DNA of 44,757 nucleotides, taken from NCBI GenBank assembly GCA_947453065.1, contig CANGFJ010000002.1, forward strand, positions 1 to 44,757, in the 5' to 3' direction. Both the position numbers and the translations under genes were made by a program. Positions 20,332 through 31,477 of the stretch are shown in pieces; within the stretch, counting starts at the first letter, position 1; each line of letters opens with the position of its first letter. A model generated the notes under the pieces. It did no database searches. It was given only the letters and a program-made list of their open reading frames with translations, and was not told where the DNA came from. This stretch comes from Pseudomonadota bacterium (GTDB lineage Bacteria; Pseudomonadota; Gammaproteobacteria; Steroidobacterales; Steroidobacteraceae).

Positions 20332-21705
20332 ATGCACGTACACATTCTTGGCATCTGCGGCACGTTCATGGGTGGCATTGCGGCCATTGCCCGGGCGGCC
20401 GGCCATCGTGTCACCGGGTCCGACCGCAACGTCTATCCGCCGATGAGCACGCAGCTGGCGCAGCTGGGCATCGAGGTCACCGAAGGCTTCGACGCTGCGC
20501 AGCTGGACCCGGCGCCCGATGTCGTGGTGATCGGCAACGTCATGACTCGCGGGGTGCCGGTTATCGAGGCACTGCTGGACCGTGGCATTCCCTACGCCTC
20601 AGGGCCTGAATGGCTGGCGCGCGAGGTGCTGCACGACCGCTGGGTGCTGGCCGTGGCCGGTACGCACGGCAAGACGAGCACCTCAAGCCTGCTTGCGCAC
20701 ATCCTGGACCATGCGGGGCTTGATCCGGGCTTTCTCATCGGCGGCGTGCCGGGCAATTTCGACGTCAGCGCACGCCTGGGCAGTGCGCCGTTCTTCGTGA
20801 TCGAGGCCGATGAATACGACACGGCGTTCTTCGACAAGCGGGCCAAGTTCGTCCATTACCGGCCGCGCACCGTCATCCTGAACAACCTGGAGTTTGACCA
20901 CGCCGACATCTATCCGGACCTCGAGGCGATCAAACGTCAGTTCCATCACCTGGTGCGCACGGTGCCGGGCAGCGGACGCCTGGTCTGCAATGCGGCCGAT
21001 GCCAACCTGTCTGATGTCCTGCGCAAGGGCTGCTGGACGCCGCGCGAAGGCTTTGCCCGCGAAGGCGGCGAGGGCGCCAACTGGTCCGCGCGCAGCGAGC
21101 CAGGCAGTGACTACAGCCGGTTCGAAGTGCTGCTCGATGGTCAGTCGCAGGGCCAGGTGAGCTGGTCGCAGATCGGCGGTCACAACGTCGATAACGCGCT
21201 GGCGGCCCTGGCTGCCGCGCGCCACGCTGGTGTGCCCGTGGCCCATGGCATCGCCGCGCTCGCCACGTTCAAGGGCGTACGTCGGCGCATGGAGCTGTCG
21301 GGGGAGGCCGCAGGCGTGCGGGTCTACGACGACTTTGCCCATCACCCCACGGCCATTGCCACCACCCTCGATGGCCTGCGCCGCCGCATCGGCACGGCCC
21401 GCCTCGTGGCTGTGCTGGAGCCGCGCTCCAACACCATGAAAATGGGCGTCCACCGCGAGACGCTCGCGCCGTCGCTGGCCGGTGCTGATGCGGTGTTTGT
21501 GTACGCACCGCCCGACCTGGGCTGGGACGCGGGCGAGATCACGCGGCCACTGGGCCAGCGCGCGCAGCTGGCCGCCAGCATCGATGGGCTGGTGCAGACG
21601 CTGGTGCAGACGCTGCGCGCCGGCGACCATGTGCTGGTGATGAGCAATGGCGGTTTCGGCGGTCTGCACCACAAGCTGCTCGATGCACTCCGGGTGCGCG
21701 CATGA
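20332..21705 (+). CDS. mpl: UDP-N-acetylmuramate:L-alanyl-gamma-D-glutamyl-meso-diaminopimelate ligase
   Basis: HVHILGICGTFMGGIAAIARAAGHRVTGSDRNVYPPMSTQL; AGTHGKTSTSSLLAHIL; FIEADEYDTAFFDKRAKFVHY-type motif. Confidence 0.95.
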   Translation: MHVHILGICGTFMGGIAAIARAAGHRVTGSDRNVYPPMSTQLAQLGIEVTEGFDAAQLDPAPDVVVIGNVMTRGVPVIEALLDRGIPYASGPEWLAREVLHDRWVLAVAGTHGKTSTSSLLAHILDHAGLDPGFLIGGVPGNFDVSARLGSAPFFVIEADEYDTAFFDKRAKFVHYRPRTVILNNLEFDHADIYPDLEAIKRQFHHLVRTVPGSGRLVCNAADANLSDVLRKGCWTPREGFAREGGEGANWSARSEPGSDYSRFEVLLDGQSQGQVSWSQIGGHNVDNALAALAAARHAGVPVAHGIAALATFKGVRRRMELSGEAAGVRVYDDFAHHPTAIATTLDGLRRRIGTARLVAVLEPRSNTMKMGVHRETLAPSLAGADAVFVYAPPDLGWDAGEITRPLGQRAQLAASIDGLVQTLVQTLRAGDHVLVMSNGGFGGLHHKLLDALRVRA

Positions 21706-22319
21706 ACGACATCACGCTGGAAGAAGTGCCGCTGTTCCCGCTCAACACCGTGCTGTTCCCGGGTGGGCCGCTGCCCCTGCGTATTTTCGAGACGCGCTAC
21801 ACCGACATGGTGCGTCGTTGCCTGCGGACCGAGTCGCCGTTCGGCGTGCTGTTGATCCGCGAAGGGGTCGAGGCCGGTGGCGCCGCCGCCACCATGCAGC
21901 TGGGCACGCTGGCGCGCATCGTGGATTTCAACCCGATGCCGGATGGGCTGCTGGGCATCATTTGTCGTGGCGAGTCCCGATTTCGCCTGGTCGAGCGCTG
22001 GCGCCAGGCCGACGGCCTGAGTGTGGGCCGCATCCAGCGCCTGCCACCACAGGCTGTCGTTGCCCTGCCCGAGTCCTATCGTCGCCTGTCGGACTTGCTG
22101 CGCAAAGTCCTGCCCGAACTGGGGTCCCTCTACGCCTCGATTGCCGGCGATTACGACGACGCGGGCTGGGTGTCCTGCCGGCTCGCCGAGATCCTGCCGC
22201 TGGAGCAGCAGGAAAAGCAGCAGTTGCTCGAACTGGAGGACCCGATCGAGCGGCTCGATCGCCTGGCCCCCCTCATCGATGCGGCAGAACAGCCCGACGA
22301 GGACGACGCTTCGAACTAG
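21702..22319 (+). CDS. LON peptidase substrate-binding domain-containing protein
   Basis: EVPLFPLNTVLFPGGPLPLRIFETRYTDMVRRCL; overlaps mpl stop (ATGA). Confidence 0.9.
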   Translation: MNDITLEEVPLFPLNTVLFPGGPLPLRIFETRYTDMVRRCLRTESPFGVLLIREGVEAGGAAATMQLGTLARIVDFNPMPDGLLGIICRGESRFRLVERWRQADGLSVGRIQRLPPQAVVALPESYRRLSDLLRKVLPELGSLYASIAGDYDDAGWVSCRLAEILPLEQQEKQQLLELEDPIERLDRLAPLIDAAEQPDEDDASN

Positions 22320-22320
22320 G

Positions 22321-23190
22321 TCAACGCCGCTGCCTGCGGTAATAGGCCAGCAACGGAATGGCTGCCACTGCCGTCCAACCCAGCGTCAGGTAGCCCACGA
22401 AGCCGTCGTGCTGGCTCAGCAGCCAGGACTGCGAGGCGGCCGGGTCCACCCGCGTCAGGCGCAGCACGGCCAGCATGACGGTGACCCACCCGGCATGCAG
22501 GCCGATGCCGGCAGCGATGTTGCCGCGGTAGCTGCGCACGATGGCCAGGAGGGCGCCAACGGCCGCCAGGCTCAGGTAGGCATCGAGGATCGCGCGGGGC
22601 TGCGCGAACTCACCCAGCGAACCGCGCAGCAGGTCCAGCCCGCTCAGCATCGTCACGTCCTCGGGGGCGATGCGGTAGCGCGCAAAAAAGTGCGTGGCGG
22701 CATACAGCAGCGAGGTCGACACGATGGCGATGAACACGCCTGATTCACGCGACACCGCCGAATACATGGCGCCGCGCAGGAAGGTTTCCTCGATAAAGGC
22801 AACGGTCAGTCCACTGCCCAGCGCCACCAGCAGGGCTTTGCCGAGCATACCCAGCGTGACGCCTGCGTTGAGATCGCGCAGGCCCAGCGCCAGCATCAGC
22901 AGCGCCAGCGGCAGCATGAACAGCACGCCCAACACCACGCCCTTGAGCAGGTCGACGACAAACTGGCTGCGCCTTACGCCATAGCCCATGGCCGATCGGT
23001 TGGCCACGCCGAGCCGGCGTGCCACCACATACAGTCCGATGGCCAGACCCAGCATGGCGATGCGGTTGCCGACGCGATGGAAGGGCACCGCGGCGAACAG
23101 GTTGACCAGCTCCCAGGCCGGCCAGGTGGCCACGGCCACCAGTCCCAGGGCGACAGCAAACAGGGCGGCGAAATACATCAGTGCGCGCAT
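22321..23190 (-). CDS. CPBP family intramembrane metalloprotease
   Basis: Multi-TM; AFIEETFLRGAMY (EExxxR) motif; start at 23190 (MRALMYF). Confidence 0.83.
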   Translation of the reverse strand: MRALMYFAALFAVALGLVAVATWPAWELVNLFAAVPFHRVGNRIAMLGLAIGLYVVARRLGVANRSAMGYGVRRSQFVVDLLKGVVLGVLFMLPLALLMLALGLRDLNAGVTLGMLGKALLVALGSGLTVAFIEETFLRGAMYSAVSRESGVFIAIVSTSLLYAATHFFARYRIAPEDVTMLSGLDLLRGSLGEFAQPRAILDAYLSLAAVGALLAIVRSYRGNIAAGIGLHAGWVTVMLAVLRLTRVDPAASQSWLLSQHDGFVGYLTLGWTAVAAIPLLAYYRRQRR

Positions 23191-23231
23191 AGAGTCCTCG
23201 TTGTGGCTTGGCCTGCCGTAAACTCCCGCCC

Positions 23232-24122
23232 ATGAGCCAGAGTCCTGCATCCGTGTCATCGCAACCCATCGTGCTTGCCGCCTGTCCCCTGTGTGGTGGC
23301 AGCCAGGCCCGCGAATTGGCCGTCTATCCCGAGCTGACCTGGGTCCGCTGCGAGTGCAGTCTGATCTACAAGCGCAGCGAGCAACCCGATCCGGCGGCTG
23401 CGGAATTCTACGAGAGTGGCTACTTCGGCGCTGGAGACCAGGGGCGTCGCTACACGCAGCGTACCCGTCGCCGCATCCAGAAGTCCCGCAACCAGATCCT
23501 CGACCTGCTCAATCACGTCGAGCCCGGCCCGCTGCTGGATATCGGCTGTTCAGTGGGCTACACGCTGCGGGCCGCGCGCGAGCTGGGGCTTGCACCCACG
23601 GGGTCGGACCTCAGCCAGTACGCGATCCAGGCCTGTCGCGACCAGGGCTTTCGTGCCGAGCGCGGCGAGCTCAGTCAGCTGCCCTTTGCCGAGGGGGAGT
23701 TCGGGCTGGTGACGATGAAGCATGTGCTGGAACACACGGCCGATCCGCGCGCCGCGGTGCGTGAAGTGCGGCGCGTGCTGCGTCCGGGTGGCGGCGTGTT
23801 CATCGCGATCCCGCATGCCGGGTACCGCAAGGCCGTGGCCGCGCCGCAGGCCAGCCGCTATTACCTGCCGTCTGCGCATGGCCGCGAGCACTTCGTGTAT
23901 TACACCCCGCAGACGCTGACCCGGCTGCTCGAGCAGGAGGGGTTCAGAGTGGTGGCCGTGAATCCGCAGCTGCTGCATCGGCGCGCCAGTCTGCTGCGCA
24001 GGGCCGGTGAGTGCCTGCTGGCACCGCTGCGCGCCGTCGCGCAGCGCCTTGCCGATGGCCTTCAGGTCCGCAAGGAGTTCTGGCTGGTCGCCGTGCGCAC
24101 GGAGACGCCGCCGGTCAGCTGA
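23232..24122 (+). CDS. Class I SAM-dependent methyltransferase with N-terminal zinc-ribbon-like Cys motif
   Basis: ACPLCGGSQARELAVYP; LLDIGCSVGYTLRAARELG; MKHVLEHTADPRAAVREVRRVLRPGG. Confidence 0.88.
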   Translation: MSQSPASVSSQPIVLAACPLCGGSQARELAVYPELTWVRCECSLIYKRSEQPDPAAAEFYESGYFGAGDQGRRYTQRTRRRIQKSRNQILDLLNHVEPGPLLDIGCSVGYTLRAARELGLAPTGSDLSQYAIQACRDQGFRAERGELSQLPFAEGEFGLVTMKHVLEHTADPRAAVREVRRVLRPGGGVFIAIPHAGYRKAVAAPQASRYYLPSAHGREHFVYYTPQTLTRLLEQEGFRVVAVNPQLLHRRASLLRRAGECLLAPLRAVAQRLADGLQVRKEFWLVAVRTETPPVS

Positions 24123-24889
24123 TGGCGCTGGGCTTCTGACAGCCAGGCCACCTGGCTGTCGATCTGCCCCGTGGGCGATAACGTCAGCACCCGGTAGCCC
24201 GGTGGCAGGACGTCCACCTCGAAGTCCCGCGCGCGCGGCAGGAACTGCGCGCAGGTCGACGGCGTGCCCAGGATGCGCACGCCCTGGCGGGTGGTTTCGA
24301 AGGCCTGGTGCACATGGCCGAACACGATGCCGCGCACCTTGGGGTGGCGATCGATGACCTCAAAGAATGCCTCGGCATTGGCCAGCCCCACGGTATCGAG
24401 CCACTCGCTGGCCATCGTGACGGGGTGGTGGTGCAGGGCGATCAGCGCGTGCTCCCCCGGGGCAGTGGCCAGTGCAGCATCGAGCGCAGCCAGCTGGGCC
24501 GGAGACAGCGCCCCCTGTGCCTGCCGCGCGACGCTGCTGTCCAGCAGCACCACACGCCAGCCCAGAAAGTCCGCGTGACCGCCGACCTGGAACGGCGCCC
24601 CCTGCAGGGCCTGCGCGAGCGCCGGGGCGTCATCGTGGTTGCCCGGGATGCACAGCACCGGCTTGCCGAGGCCGCTAAAGGCCTGGCGAAAATGCGCATA
24701 GCCGCCGATTTCGTCCTGCACCAGGTCGCCGGTCGCCAGCACGGCCTGGCAGGTCTGGATCTGCGCGCTGGCAGCGGCCAGGGTCGCCTGCAGGGCGGCC
24801 AGCGTCGGAACCCCGCGTAAGCGCCCGGCAGGGTCGGCGAACAGGTGTGGGTCGGTCAATTGGACGAGCGTGACGAGTGACTGGCTCAC
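24062..24889 (-). CDS. cpdA: 3',5'-cyclic-AMP phosphodiesterase (metallophosphoesterase)
   Basis: QLTDPHLFAD, ATGDLVQD, CIPGNHDD, ALHHHPV, FGHVHQAFE motifs. Confidence 0.85.
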   Translation of the reverse strand: MSQSLVTLVQLTDPHLFADPAGRLRGVPTLAALQATLAAASAQIQTCQAVLATGDLVQDEIGGYAHFRQAFSGLGKPVLCIPGNHDDAPALAQALQGAPFQVGGHADFLGWRVVLLDSSVARQAQGALSPAQLAALDAALATAPGEHALIALHHHPVTMASEWLDTVGLANAEAFFEVIDRHPKVRGIVFGHVHQAFETTRQGVRILGTPSTCAQFLPRARDFEVDVLPPGYRVLTLSPTGQIDSQVAWLSEAQRHQLTGGVSVRTATSQNSLRT

Positions 24890-25081
24890 GGTACTCAGCG
24901 GGTGGCGATAGAAGACCAGTTTACCAATCGCTTGCGGTGGAGACCGTGATGGCCATCCCGCCAGACCCTACACAGTGTCGCTCCCGGGCCAGCCGGGCAC
25001 TTTGATTTGCCGAAGGTGCCGCCGGGGTAGAAAATGGCGGGCTAACTCCCCCTTCTACCTTCGCGCGAGCCGCTTACCCGA

Positions 25082-27082
25082 ATGCCATCTCACCAAGAAC
25101 TTGCCAATGCCATCCGTGCCCTGTCCATGGACGCCGTCCAGCAGGCCAACTCCGGTCACCCGGGTGCTCCCATGGGCATGGCAGACATCGCCGAGGTGCT
25201 CTGGCGCGGCGTGATGCGCCATAACCCCTCCGACCCGACCTGGTGGAACCGCGACCGCTTCGTGCTCTCCAACGGCCACGCGTCGATGCTGCTGTATTCG
25301 GTCCTGCACCTGACAGGCTATCCGCTGTCGCTGGATGACATCCGTGCCTTCCGTCAGCTGGGCTCACACACCGCGGGCCACCCGGAGCGCGACACGCACC
25401 TGGGCATCGAGACCACCACCGGCCCCCTCGGGCAGGGCATTGCCAATGCCGTGGGCATGGCGCTGGCCGAGAAGCTGCTGGCCGCGCAGTTCAACCGTCC
25501 GGGCCTGCCGGTGGTCGACCACCGCACCTATGTGTTCCTGGGTGATGGCTGCCTGATGGAAGGCATCTCTCACGAGGCCTGCTCGCTGGCCGGCACGCTC
25601 AAGCTCGGCAAGCTCGTGGCCTTCTTCGACGACAACGGCATCACGATCGACGGCGACGTGACGGGCTGGTGCACCGATGACACGCCGGCGCGCTTCGAGG
25701 CCTATGGCTGGAAGGTCGTCCGCGCTGTCGATGGCCACAATGCCGCCGCCATCGCCGCGGCCATCCAGGACGCGCAGTCGCAGGACGAGCGCCCGACGCT
25801 GATCTGCTGCAAGACGGTCATCGGTTTCGGTTCGCCCAACCGGGCGGGCAGCAGCAAGGCGCACGGCGAGGCGCTGGGCGCTGCCGAGATCGAGGCCACG
25901 CGCAAGCACATCGGCTGGGCTCATCCGCCGTTCGAGATCCCGGCTGACATCCGTGCAGACTGGGACCAGCGTGCTGCCGGCCAGCAGGCGCAGGACAGCT
26001 GGAATGCGCTGTTCGCACAGTACAGCGCCGCGCACCCCGACCTGGCTGCCGAGCTGGGTCGTCGGTTGCGGGGCGAACTGCCCGCCAACTGGGACGCCGT
26101 GAAGGCCGACCTGGCGCAGCAGGCCGCCGCAGTGGGCGCTGGCCAGGCCACGCGCGTGTCGTCGCAGTTCGCGCTGAATATCATTGGCCCGCACCTGGGC
26201 GAGCTGCTCGGTGGCTCTGCCGACCTTTCGGGTTCCAACAATACCTTCCGCAAGGATTCGCGCGCGGTCACCGCCACGGATGCCAGCGGCAACTACATCA
26301 ACTACGGCGTCCGCGAGTTCGCGATGACCGCGATGATGAACGGCCTGGCACTGCATGGCGGCTTCCGTCCCTACGCGGGCACCTTCCTGGTCTTCTCCGA
26401 TTACGCGCGCAATGCCGTGCGGATGGCCGCGCTGATGAAGCAGGGCGTCATACTGGTCTACACGCACGACTCGATCGGCCTGGGTGAGGACGGCCCGACC
26501 CACCAGCCCATCGAGCACGTGGCCAGCCTGCGCCTCATGCCCAACCTGGCCGTGTGGCGCCCCTGCGATGCGGCCGAGACAGCGGCGTCCTGGGTCGCCA
26601 GCGTCGAGCGGGCCGATGGCCCGTCGGCCTTGGTGCTGACGCGGCAGGCATTGCCGCAGCAGCCGCGCACACCGGCCCAGACGGCCGCGATGGGCCGCGG
26701 TGGCTACACGCTGCTCGACACCGACGGCGTGCCCGAGGCGATCCTCATCGCCACCGGCTCCGAGGTCGCATTGGGCGTCGAGGTGGTGCAGGCCCTGGCG
26801 GCGCTGGGCCGCCGCGTGCGCCTTGTCTCGATGCCCTGCGCCGAGGTCTTCGAGCAGCAGGATGCCGCCTGGCGCGAGTCCGTGCTGCCGGCTGCCGTGA
26901 CGCGCCGGGTCGCCATCGAGGCCGGTGCCACCGGCCTGTGGTGGCGCTATGTCGGCACCCAGGGCCGCGTGCTGGGCATCGACCAGTTCGGTGCCTCCGG
27001 CAAGGCGTCCGACCTGTATCGCCATTTCGGCCTGACGGCCGAAAATCTGCAGCGAACAATCGTAGAATTACTCAATAACTGA
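25082..27082 (+). CDS. tkt: Transketolase
   Basis: [48 protein letters not shown]. Confidence 0.97.
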   Translation: MPSHQELANAIRALSMDAVQQANSGHPGAPMGMADIAEVLWRGVMRHNPSDPTWWNRDRFVLSNGHASMLLYSVLHLTGYPLSLDDIRAFRQLGSHTAGHPERDTHLGIETTTGPLGQGIANAVGMALAEKLLAAQFNRPGLPVVDHRTYVFLGDGCLMEGISHEACSLAGTLKLGKLVAFFDDNGITIDGDVTGWCTDDTPARFEAYGWKVVRAVDGHNAAAIAAAIQDAQSQDERPTLICCKTVIGFGSPNRAGSSKAHGEALGAAEIEATRKHIGWAHPPFEIPADIRADWDQRAAGQQAQDSWNALFAQYSAAHPDLAAELGRRLRGELPANWDAVKADLAQQAAAVGAGQATRVSSQFALNIIGPHLGELLGGSADLSGSNNTFRKDSRAVTATDASGNYINYGVREFAMTAMMNGLALHGGFRPYAGTFLVFSDYARNAVRMAALMKQGVILVYTHDSIGLGEDGPTHQPIEHVASLRLMPNLAVWRPCDAAETAASWVASVERADGPSALVLTRQALPQQPRTPAQTAAMGRGGYTLLDTDGVPEAILIATGSEVALGVEVVQALAALGRRVRLVSMPCAEVFEQQDAAWRESVLPAAVTRRVAIEAGATGLWWRYVGTQGRVLGIDQFGASGKASDLYRHFGLTAENLQRTIVELLNN

Positions 27083-27097
27083 ACCCGAGGACACACC

Positions 27098-28111
27098 ATG
27101 GCGATCAAGGTTGGCATCAATGGTTACGGACGTATCGGCCGCAACATCCTCCGGGCGTTGTATGAGTCGGGTCGCACCCACGACATTCAGATCGTGGCCA
27201 TCAACGACCTGGGCGATGCCAAGACCAATGCGCACCTGACCCGCTACGACACCGCGCATGGCAAGTTCCATGGCACCGTCGTGGTCGATGAAGACTGCAT
27301 GGTCGTCAATGGCGACCGCATCAAGGTGCTGGCCCAGCGCGACCCGTCGAAGCTGCCCTGGGGCGAGCTGGGCGTCGACATTGTGTTCGAGTGCACGGGC
27401 TTCTTTACGAGCAAGGCCAAGGCCTCGGCGCACATTGCCGCCGGCGCCAAGAAGGTGCTGATTTCCGCACCGGGCGGCAGCGATGTCGATGCCACGGTTG
27501 TCTATGGCGTGAACCACGACGTGCTGAAGTCCGAGTTCACGGTGGTCTCGAATGCCTCGTGCACGACCAACTGCCTGGCTCCGCTGGCCAAGGTGCTCAA
27601 CGACAGCGTCGGTCTCAAGCACGGCCTGATGACCACGATCCACGCCTACACCAACGACCAGGTGTTGACGGACGTCTACCACGAGGACCTGCGTCGCGCG
27701 CGCTCGGCCACGATGTCGATGATCCCGACCAAGACGGGCGCCGCCGCCGCCGTGGGCCTGGTGCTGCCGCAGCTCAAGGGCAAGCTCGATGGCTTCGCCA
27801 TCCGCGTGCCGACGATCAACGTGTCCATGGTCGACCTGACGTTCACGGCCAACCGTGCCACCAGCGTCGAAGAGATCAACCAGCTGGTGAAGTCGGCTGC
27901 CGAGGGCGCGCTCAAGGGCGTGCTGGCCTACACCGAGGCGCCGCTGGTCTCCATCGACTACAACCACGACCCGGCCTCCTCGACCTTCGATGCCACGCTG
28001 ACCAAGGTCATCGACGGCTCGATCGTGAAGGTCTGCTCCTGGTACGACAACGAGTGGGGCTTCTCCAACCGCATGCTGGACACCGCGCTGGCCTGGTCGA
28101 AGGCCAAGTAA
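27098..28111 (+). CDS. gap: Type I glyceraldehyde-3-phosphate dehydrogenase
   Basis: [50 protein letters not shown]. Confidence 0.97.
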   Translation: MAIKVGINGYGRIGRNILRALYESGRTHDIQIVAINDLGDAKTNAHLTRYDTAHGKFHGTVVVDEDCMVVNGDRIKVLAQRDPSKLPWGELGVDIVFECTGFFTSKAKASAHIAAGAKKVLISAPGGSDVDATVVYGVNHDVLKSEFTVVSNASCTTNCLAPLAKVLNDSVGLKHGLMTTIHAYTNDQVLTDVYHEDLRRARSATMSMIPTKTGAAAAVGLVLPQLKGKLDGFAIRVPTINVSMVDLTFTANRATSVEEINQLVKSAAEGALKGVLAYTEAPLVSIDYNHDPASSTFDATLTKVIDGSIVKVCSWYDNEWGFSNRMLDTALAWSKAK

Positions 28112-28112
28112 G

Positions 28113-29291
28113 ATGAAAGTCCTGGAGATGACCAAGCTGGATCTCGCGGGCAAGCGGGTGATGATCCGGGAAGACCTCAACGTCCCCATCAAGGACGGTG
28201 AGGTCACCAGCGATGCGCGCATCCGCGCCTCGCTGCCCACCATCCGCCTGGCGCTCGAGAAGGGCGCCCGCGTGATCCTGCTGTCACATCTGGGACGTCC
28301 GGAAGAAGGCCGCTACGACCCGGAGCTGTCACTGGCTCCGGTCGCTGCCCGCCTGTCGGCGCTGCTCGGCAAGAGCGTGCCGTTGGTGAAGGACTGGCTC
28401 GATGGCGTCAGCGTCGAGCCGGGGGCGGTTGTTCTGTGCGAGAACGTCCGCTTCAACAAGGGCGAAAAGAAAGACAACGAAGACCTCTCGCGGCGCATGG
28501 CCGCACTCTGTGATGTCTTCGTCATGGATGCCTTCGGCACGGCGCACCGCGCCGAGGCCAGCACGCATGGGGTGGCCCGCTTTGCCCCCGTGGCCTGCGC
28601 TGGCCCGCTGCTCGTCAGCGAACTCGATGCCCTGGAGCGTGCGCTGCAGAAGCCCCGGCGGCCGCTGGTGGCCATCGTCGCCGGCTCCAAGGTCAGCACA
28701 AAGCTCACCATTCTCGAGGCCCTGCTCGAGAAGGTCGACCGCCTGATCGTGGGCGGCGGCATCGCCAACACCTTTCTCGCGGCCAGCGGCGTCGATGTCG
28801 GCAAGTCGCTGTGCGAGCGCGAGCAGCTTGAAACCTGCCGCCGGTTGATGGCCCGGGCCCATGAGCGCGGGGCCGACATCCCGTTGCCCAGCGACGTGGT
28901 GACGGCCAAGGAGTTCGCCGCGACGGCCCATGCCGACGTGCGCGACATGCACGAGGTCGCACCCGATGACCTCATTCTCGATGTAGGCCCCGACACCTCC
29001 GAACGCTTCGCCAAGATCATCGGCGAAGCCGGTACCGTGCTGTGGAACGGCCCCGTGGGCGTGTTCGAGTTCGACCAGTTCGGCGAGGGCACGCGGGCGG
29101 TGGCCAATGCCATTGCCAGCAGCAAGGCCTTCTCGCTGGCCGGCGGCGGCGATACGCTGGCGGCCATCGAGAAATACGGCGTCGAAGACGGTATTTCCTA
29201 TATATCTACGGGCGGTGGCGCGTTCCTCGAGTTCGTCGAGGGCAAGACGCTGCCCGCAGTCGCGGTGCTCGAAGACCGCGCATCCCATTGA
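28113..29291 (+). CDS. pgk: Phosphoglycerate kinase
   Basis: [58 protein letters not shown]. Confidence 0.97.
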   Translation: MKVLEMTKLDLAGKRVMIREDLNVPIKDGEVTSDARIRASLPTIRLALEKGARVILLSHLGRPEEGRYDPELSLAPVAARLSALLGKSVPLVKDWLDGVSVEPGAVVLCENVRFNKGEKKDNEDLSRRMAALCDVFVMDAFGTAHRAEASTHGVARFAPVACAGPLLVSELDALERALQKPRRPLVAIVAGSKVSTKLTILEALLEKVDRLIVGGGIANTFLAASGVDVGKSLCEREQLETCRRLMARAHERGADIPLPSDVVTAKEFAATAHADVRDMHEVAPDDLILDVGPDTSERFAKIIGEAGTVLWNGPVGVFEFDQFGEGTRAVANAIASSKAFSLAGGGDTLAAIEKYGVEDGISYISTGGGAFLEFVEGKTLPAVAVLEDRASH

Positions 29292-29336
29292 ACAACGCGC
29301 CGTAGGCACGACGGCGCCAGGTAGGCAGAAGCAGTC

Positions 29337-30767
29337 ATGTTAAGGCGTACGAAGATTGTCGGCACTCTCGGGCCGGCCACGGATGATCCGGAAGTCCTGC
29401 GCGAAATGATCCGCGCGGGGCTGGACCTGGCACGCATCAACTTCTCCCATGGCGGTCGTGAAGATGCCCGCCGTCGCATGGTCCAGTTGCGCGAGGCCGC
29501 CAAGGACGTCGGGCGTCCGGTCGGCATCTTGGCCGACCTGTCGGGCCCCAAGATCCGCATCGAGAGCTTCGTCGACGGCAAGATCCACCTGGCCGAAGGC
29601 CAGCCGTTCGCGCTCGACACCAGCCTCGACCCGACCGCGGGCAACGAGCGCGAAGTCGGTTGCGCCTACAAGGACCTGCCGCGTGACGTGAAGGCCGGTG
29701 ACACGCTGCTGCTGGCCGATGGCTTCATCATCCTCAACGTCACCTCGGTCATCGGCACGCGCATCGAGTGCGTGACCCGTGTCGGCGGCGAGCTGTCCAA
29801 TCGCAAGGGCCTCAATCGCCAGGGCGGCGGCCTGTCCGCGCCGGCACTCACCGACAAAGATCTCGAAGACATCAAGCTGTCGGCCGAGATGGGCGTTGAC
29901 TACCTGGCAGTGTCCTTTGCGCGCGATGCGGCCGACATCCGTCGTGCCCAGGCCGAACTGCGCAAGTGGCGCGGCACGGCGCACATGGTGGCCAAGATCG
30001 AGCGCCACGAAGCCATCGAAAACCTCAGCCAGATCCTCGCCGCCACCGATGCGGTGATGGTTGCGCGTGGCGACCTGGGCGTGGAGATGGGCTACGCCGA
30101 GCTCACGGGCCTGCAGAAGACGATCATCCAGCAGGCGCTGGCGGCCAATCGCGTGGTCATCACGGCGACGCAGATGATGGAGTCCATGATCCAGAGCCCG
30201 GTGCCGACGCGCGCCGAGGTCAGCGACGTGGCCAATGCCGTGCTCGACGGCACCGATGCGGTGATGCTGTCGGCCGAGACGGCCACCGGCAAGTTCCCCA
30301 TCAAGGCCGTCCAGGCCATGGAAGAAGTCATCCTCGGGGCCGAGAAGTACGAGCTGGGCAATCCGGGTGCAGTGCGCACCGAGGGCGAGTTCTCCAACAC
30401 CGAAGAGGCCATCGCCAAGGCCGTCATGTACACGGCCAACCACATGCGCGTACGCGCCATCGTGGCACTGACCGAGTCGGGGCTGACGCCGCTGTGGATG
30501 TCCCGCATCCGCGTCGACATTCCGATTTATGCCTTCACCCGCCAGGAAGCCACGCGCGGCCGCGTGACGCTCTACCGCGGTGTGCAGCCGGTGCTGTTTG
30601 ATGTCACCCACATCAGCGGCGAGAAAATGTACGAGGCGATTTTCGATCGCCTGATCGAGAGCAAACTCGTGGATGTCGGCGACCAGATCATCCTGACCAA
30701 GGGCGACCTGTCAGGCGTGCAGGGCGGCACCAACACGCTGCAGATCCTGCGGGTCATCCGCCGCTGA
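29337..30767 (+). CDS. pyk: Pyruvate kinase
   Basis: RTKIVGTLGPATDDPEVLREMIRAGLDLARINFSHG; ADLSGPKIRIE; VARGDLGVEMGYAEL; TATQMMESM. Confidence 0.96.
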   Translation: MLRRTKIVGTLGPATDDPEVLREMIRAGLDLARINFSHGGREDARRRMVQLREAAKDVGRPVGILADLSGPKIRIESFVDGKIHLAEGQPFALDTSLDPTAGNEREVGCAYKDLPRDVKAGDTLLLADGFIILNVTSVIGTRIECVTRVGGELSNRKGLNRQGGGLSAPALTDKDLEDIKLSAEMGVDYLAVSFARDAADIRRAQAELRKWRGTAHMVAKIERHEAIENLSQILAATDAVMVARGDLGVEMGYAELTGLQKTIIQQALAANRVVITATQMMESMIQSPVPTRAEVSDVANAVLDGTDAVMLSAETATGKFPIKAVQAMEEVILGAEKYELGNPGAVRTEGEFSNTEEAIAKAVMYTANHMRVRAIVALTESGLTPLWMSRIRVDIPIYAFTRQEATRGRVTLYRGVQPVLFDVTHISGEKMYEAIFDRLIESKLVDVGDQIILTKGDLSGVQGGTNTLQILRVIRR

Positions 30768-30775
30768 GCCGGTAG

Positions 30776-30798
30776 CCGCAGCGGTCCACCCGCTGCGG
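30776..30798. terminator. Candidate bidirectional hairpin between convergent pyk and peroxiredoxin genes
   Basis: Perfect 9-bp stem CCGCAGCGG-TCCAC-CCGCTGCGG; no clear U-tract. Confidence 0.5.
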
Positions 30799-30811
30799 CA
30801 CGCCCGCCGCA

Positions 30812-31417
30812 TCAGCCCTTGGGCTTGGCGGCCTTCAGCTCGGCAATATCGGCGAGCACGGCCTTGGAATGGCCGTCTGGCTTCACCTTTTCGTAGTGCC
30901 GCACGATCTTGCCCTGCGGATCGATCAGGAAGGTGTCGCGGCGCGCGATCACCATCGGGCCAAAGTTGGTCAGCACGCCATATTTGCGGGTGATTTCCTT
31001 GGTGGCATCGGCCAGCAGCGAGAACGGCAGCCCGTGCTTCTCTGAAAAGGCCTTGTGCGATTCCACGTCATCGACGCTGATGCCCAGCACCACGGCGTCG
31101 GCCTTGCGGAAGGCAAAGACGTCATCGCGGAACTCGCAGGCTTCGGTCGTGCAGCCCGGCGTCTGGTCCTTGGGGTAGAAGTACAACACGACCCACTTGC
31201 CGCGCTGCTCGTCCAGGCTGATCCACTTGCCGTTCTGGTCCTGCAGGCGGAACCCCGGGGCGGCGGTGCCGACGGCTGGCGTGGCAGTGGCTTCGGCAGC
31301 CGCCGGGGCAGCGACCGGAGCCGGATCGGCCGCCAGGGCCAGGGCTGAGACGGCAGCCAGCGCTGCGCCGGCCATCAGGTTTCTGAGGTTCAATGTGGAT
31401 GCGGAACGTGAAAGCAT
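30812..31417 (-). CDS. Peroxiredoxin (BCP/PrxQ type) with N-terminal signal-like segment
   Basis: AAPGFRLQDQNGKWISLDEQRGKWVVLYFYPKDQTPGCTTEACEFRDD. Confidence 0.92.
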   Translation of the reverse strand: MLSRSASTLNLRNLMAGAALAAVSALALAADPAPVAAPAAAEATATPAVGTAAPGFRLQDQNGKWISLDEQRGKWVVLYFYPKDQTPGCTTEACEFRDDVFAFRKADAVVLGISVDDVESHKAFSEKHGLPFSLLADATKEITRKYGVLTNFGPMVIARRDTFLIDPQGKIVRHYEKVKPDGHSKAVLADIAELKAAKPKG

Positions 31418-31477
31418 GGTATCCCCCTGACTGGGTACGGTTTGCCCAGCATCTGACTTGATCTTAACGGCAACAGT

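Noticed and set aside
25364-27025. 553-aa minus-strand ORF antisense to tkt
   Set aside because: Antisense of a clear transketolase; composition typical of a GC-rich shadow frame.
29340-30611. 423-aa minus-strand ORF opposite pyk
   Set aside because: Antisense of pyruvate kinase; no independent motif support.
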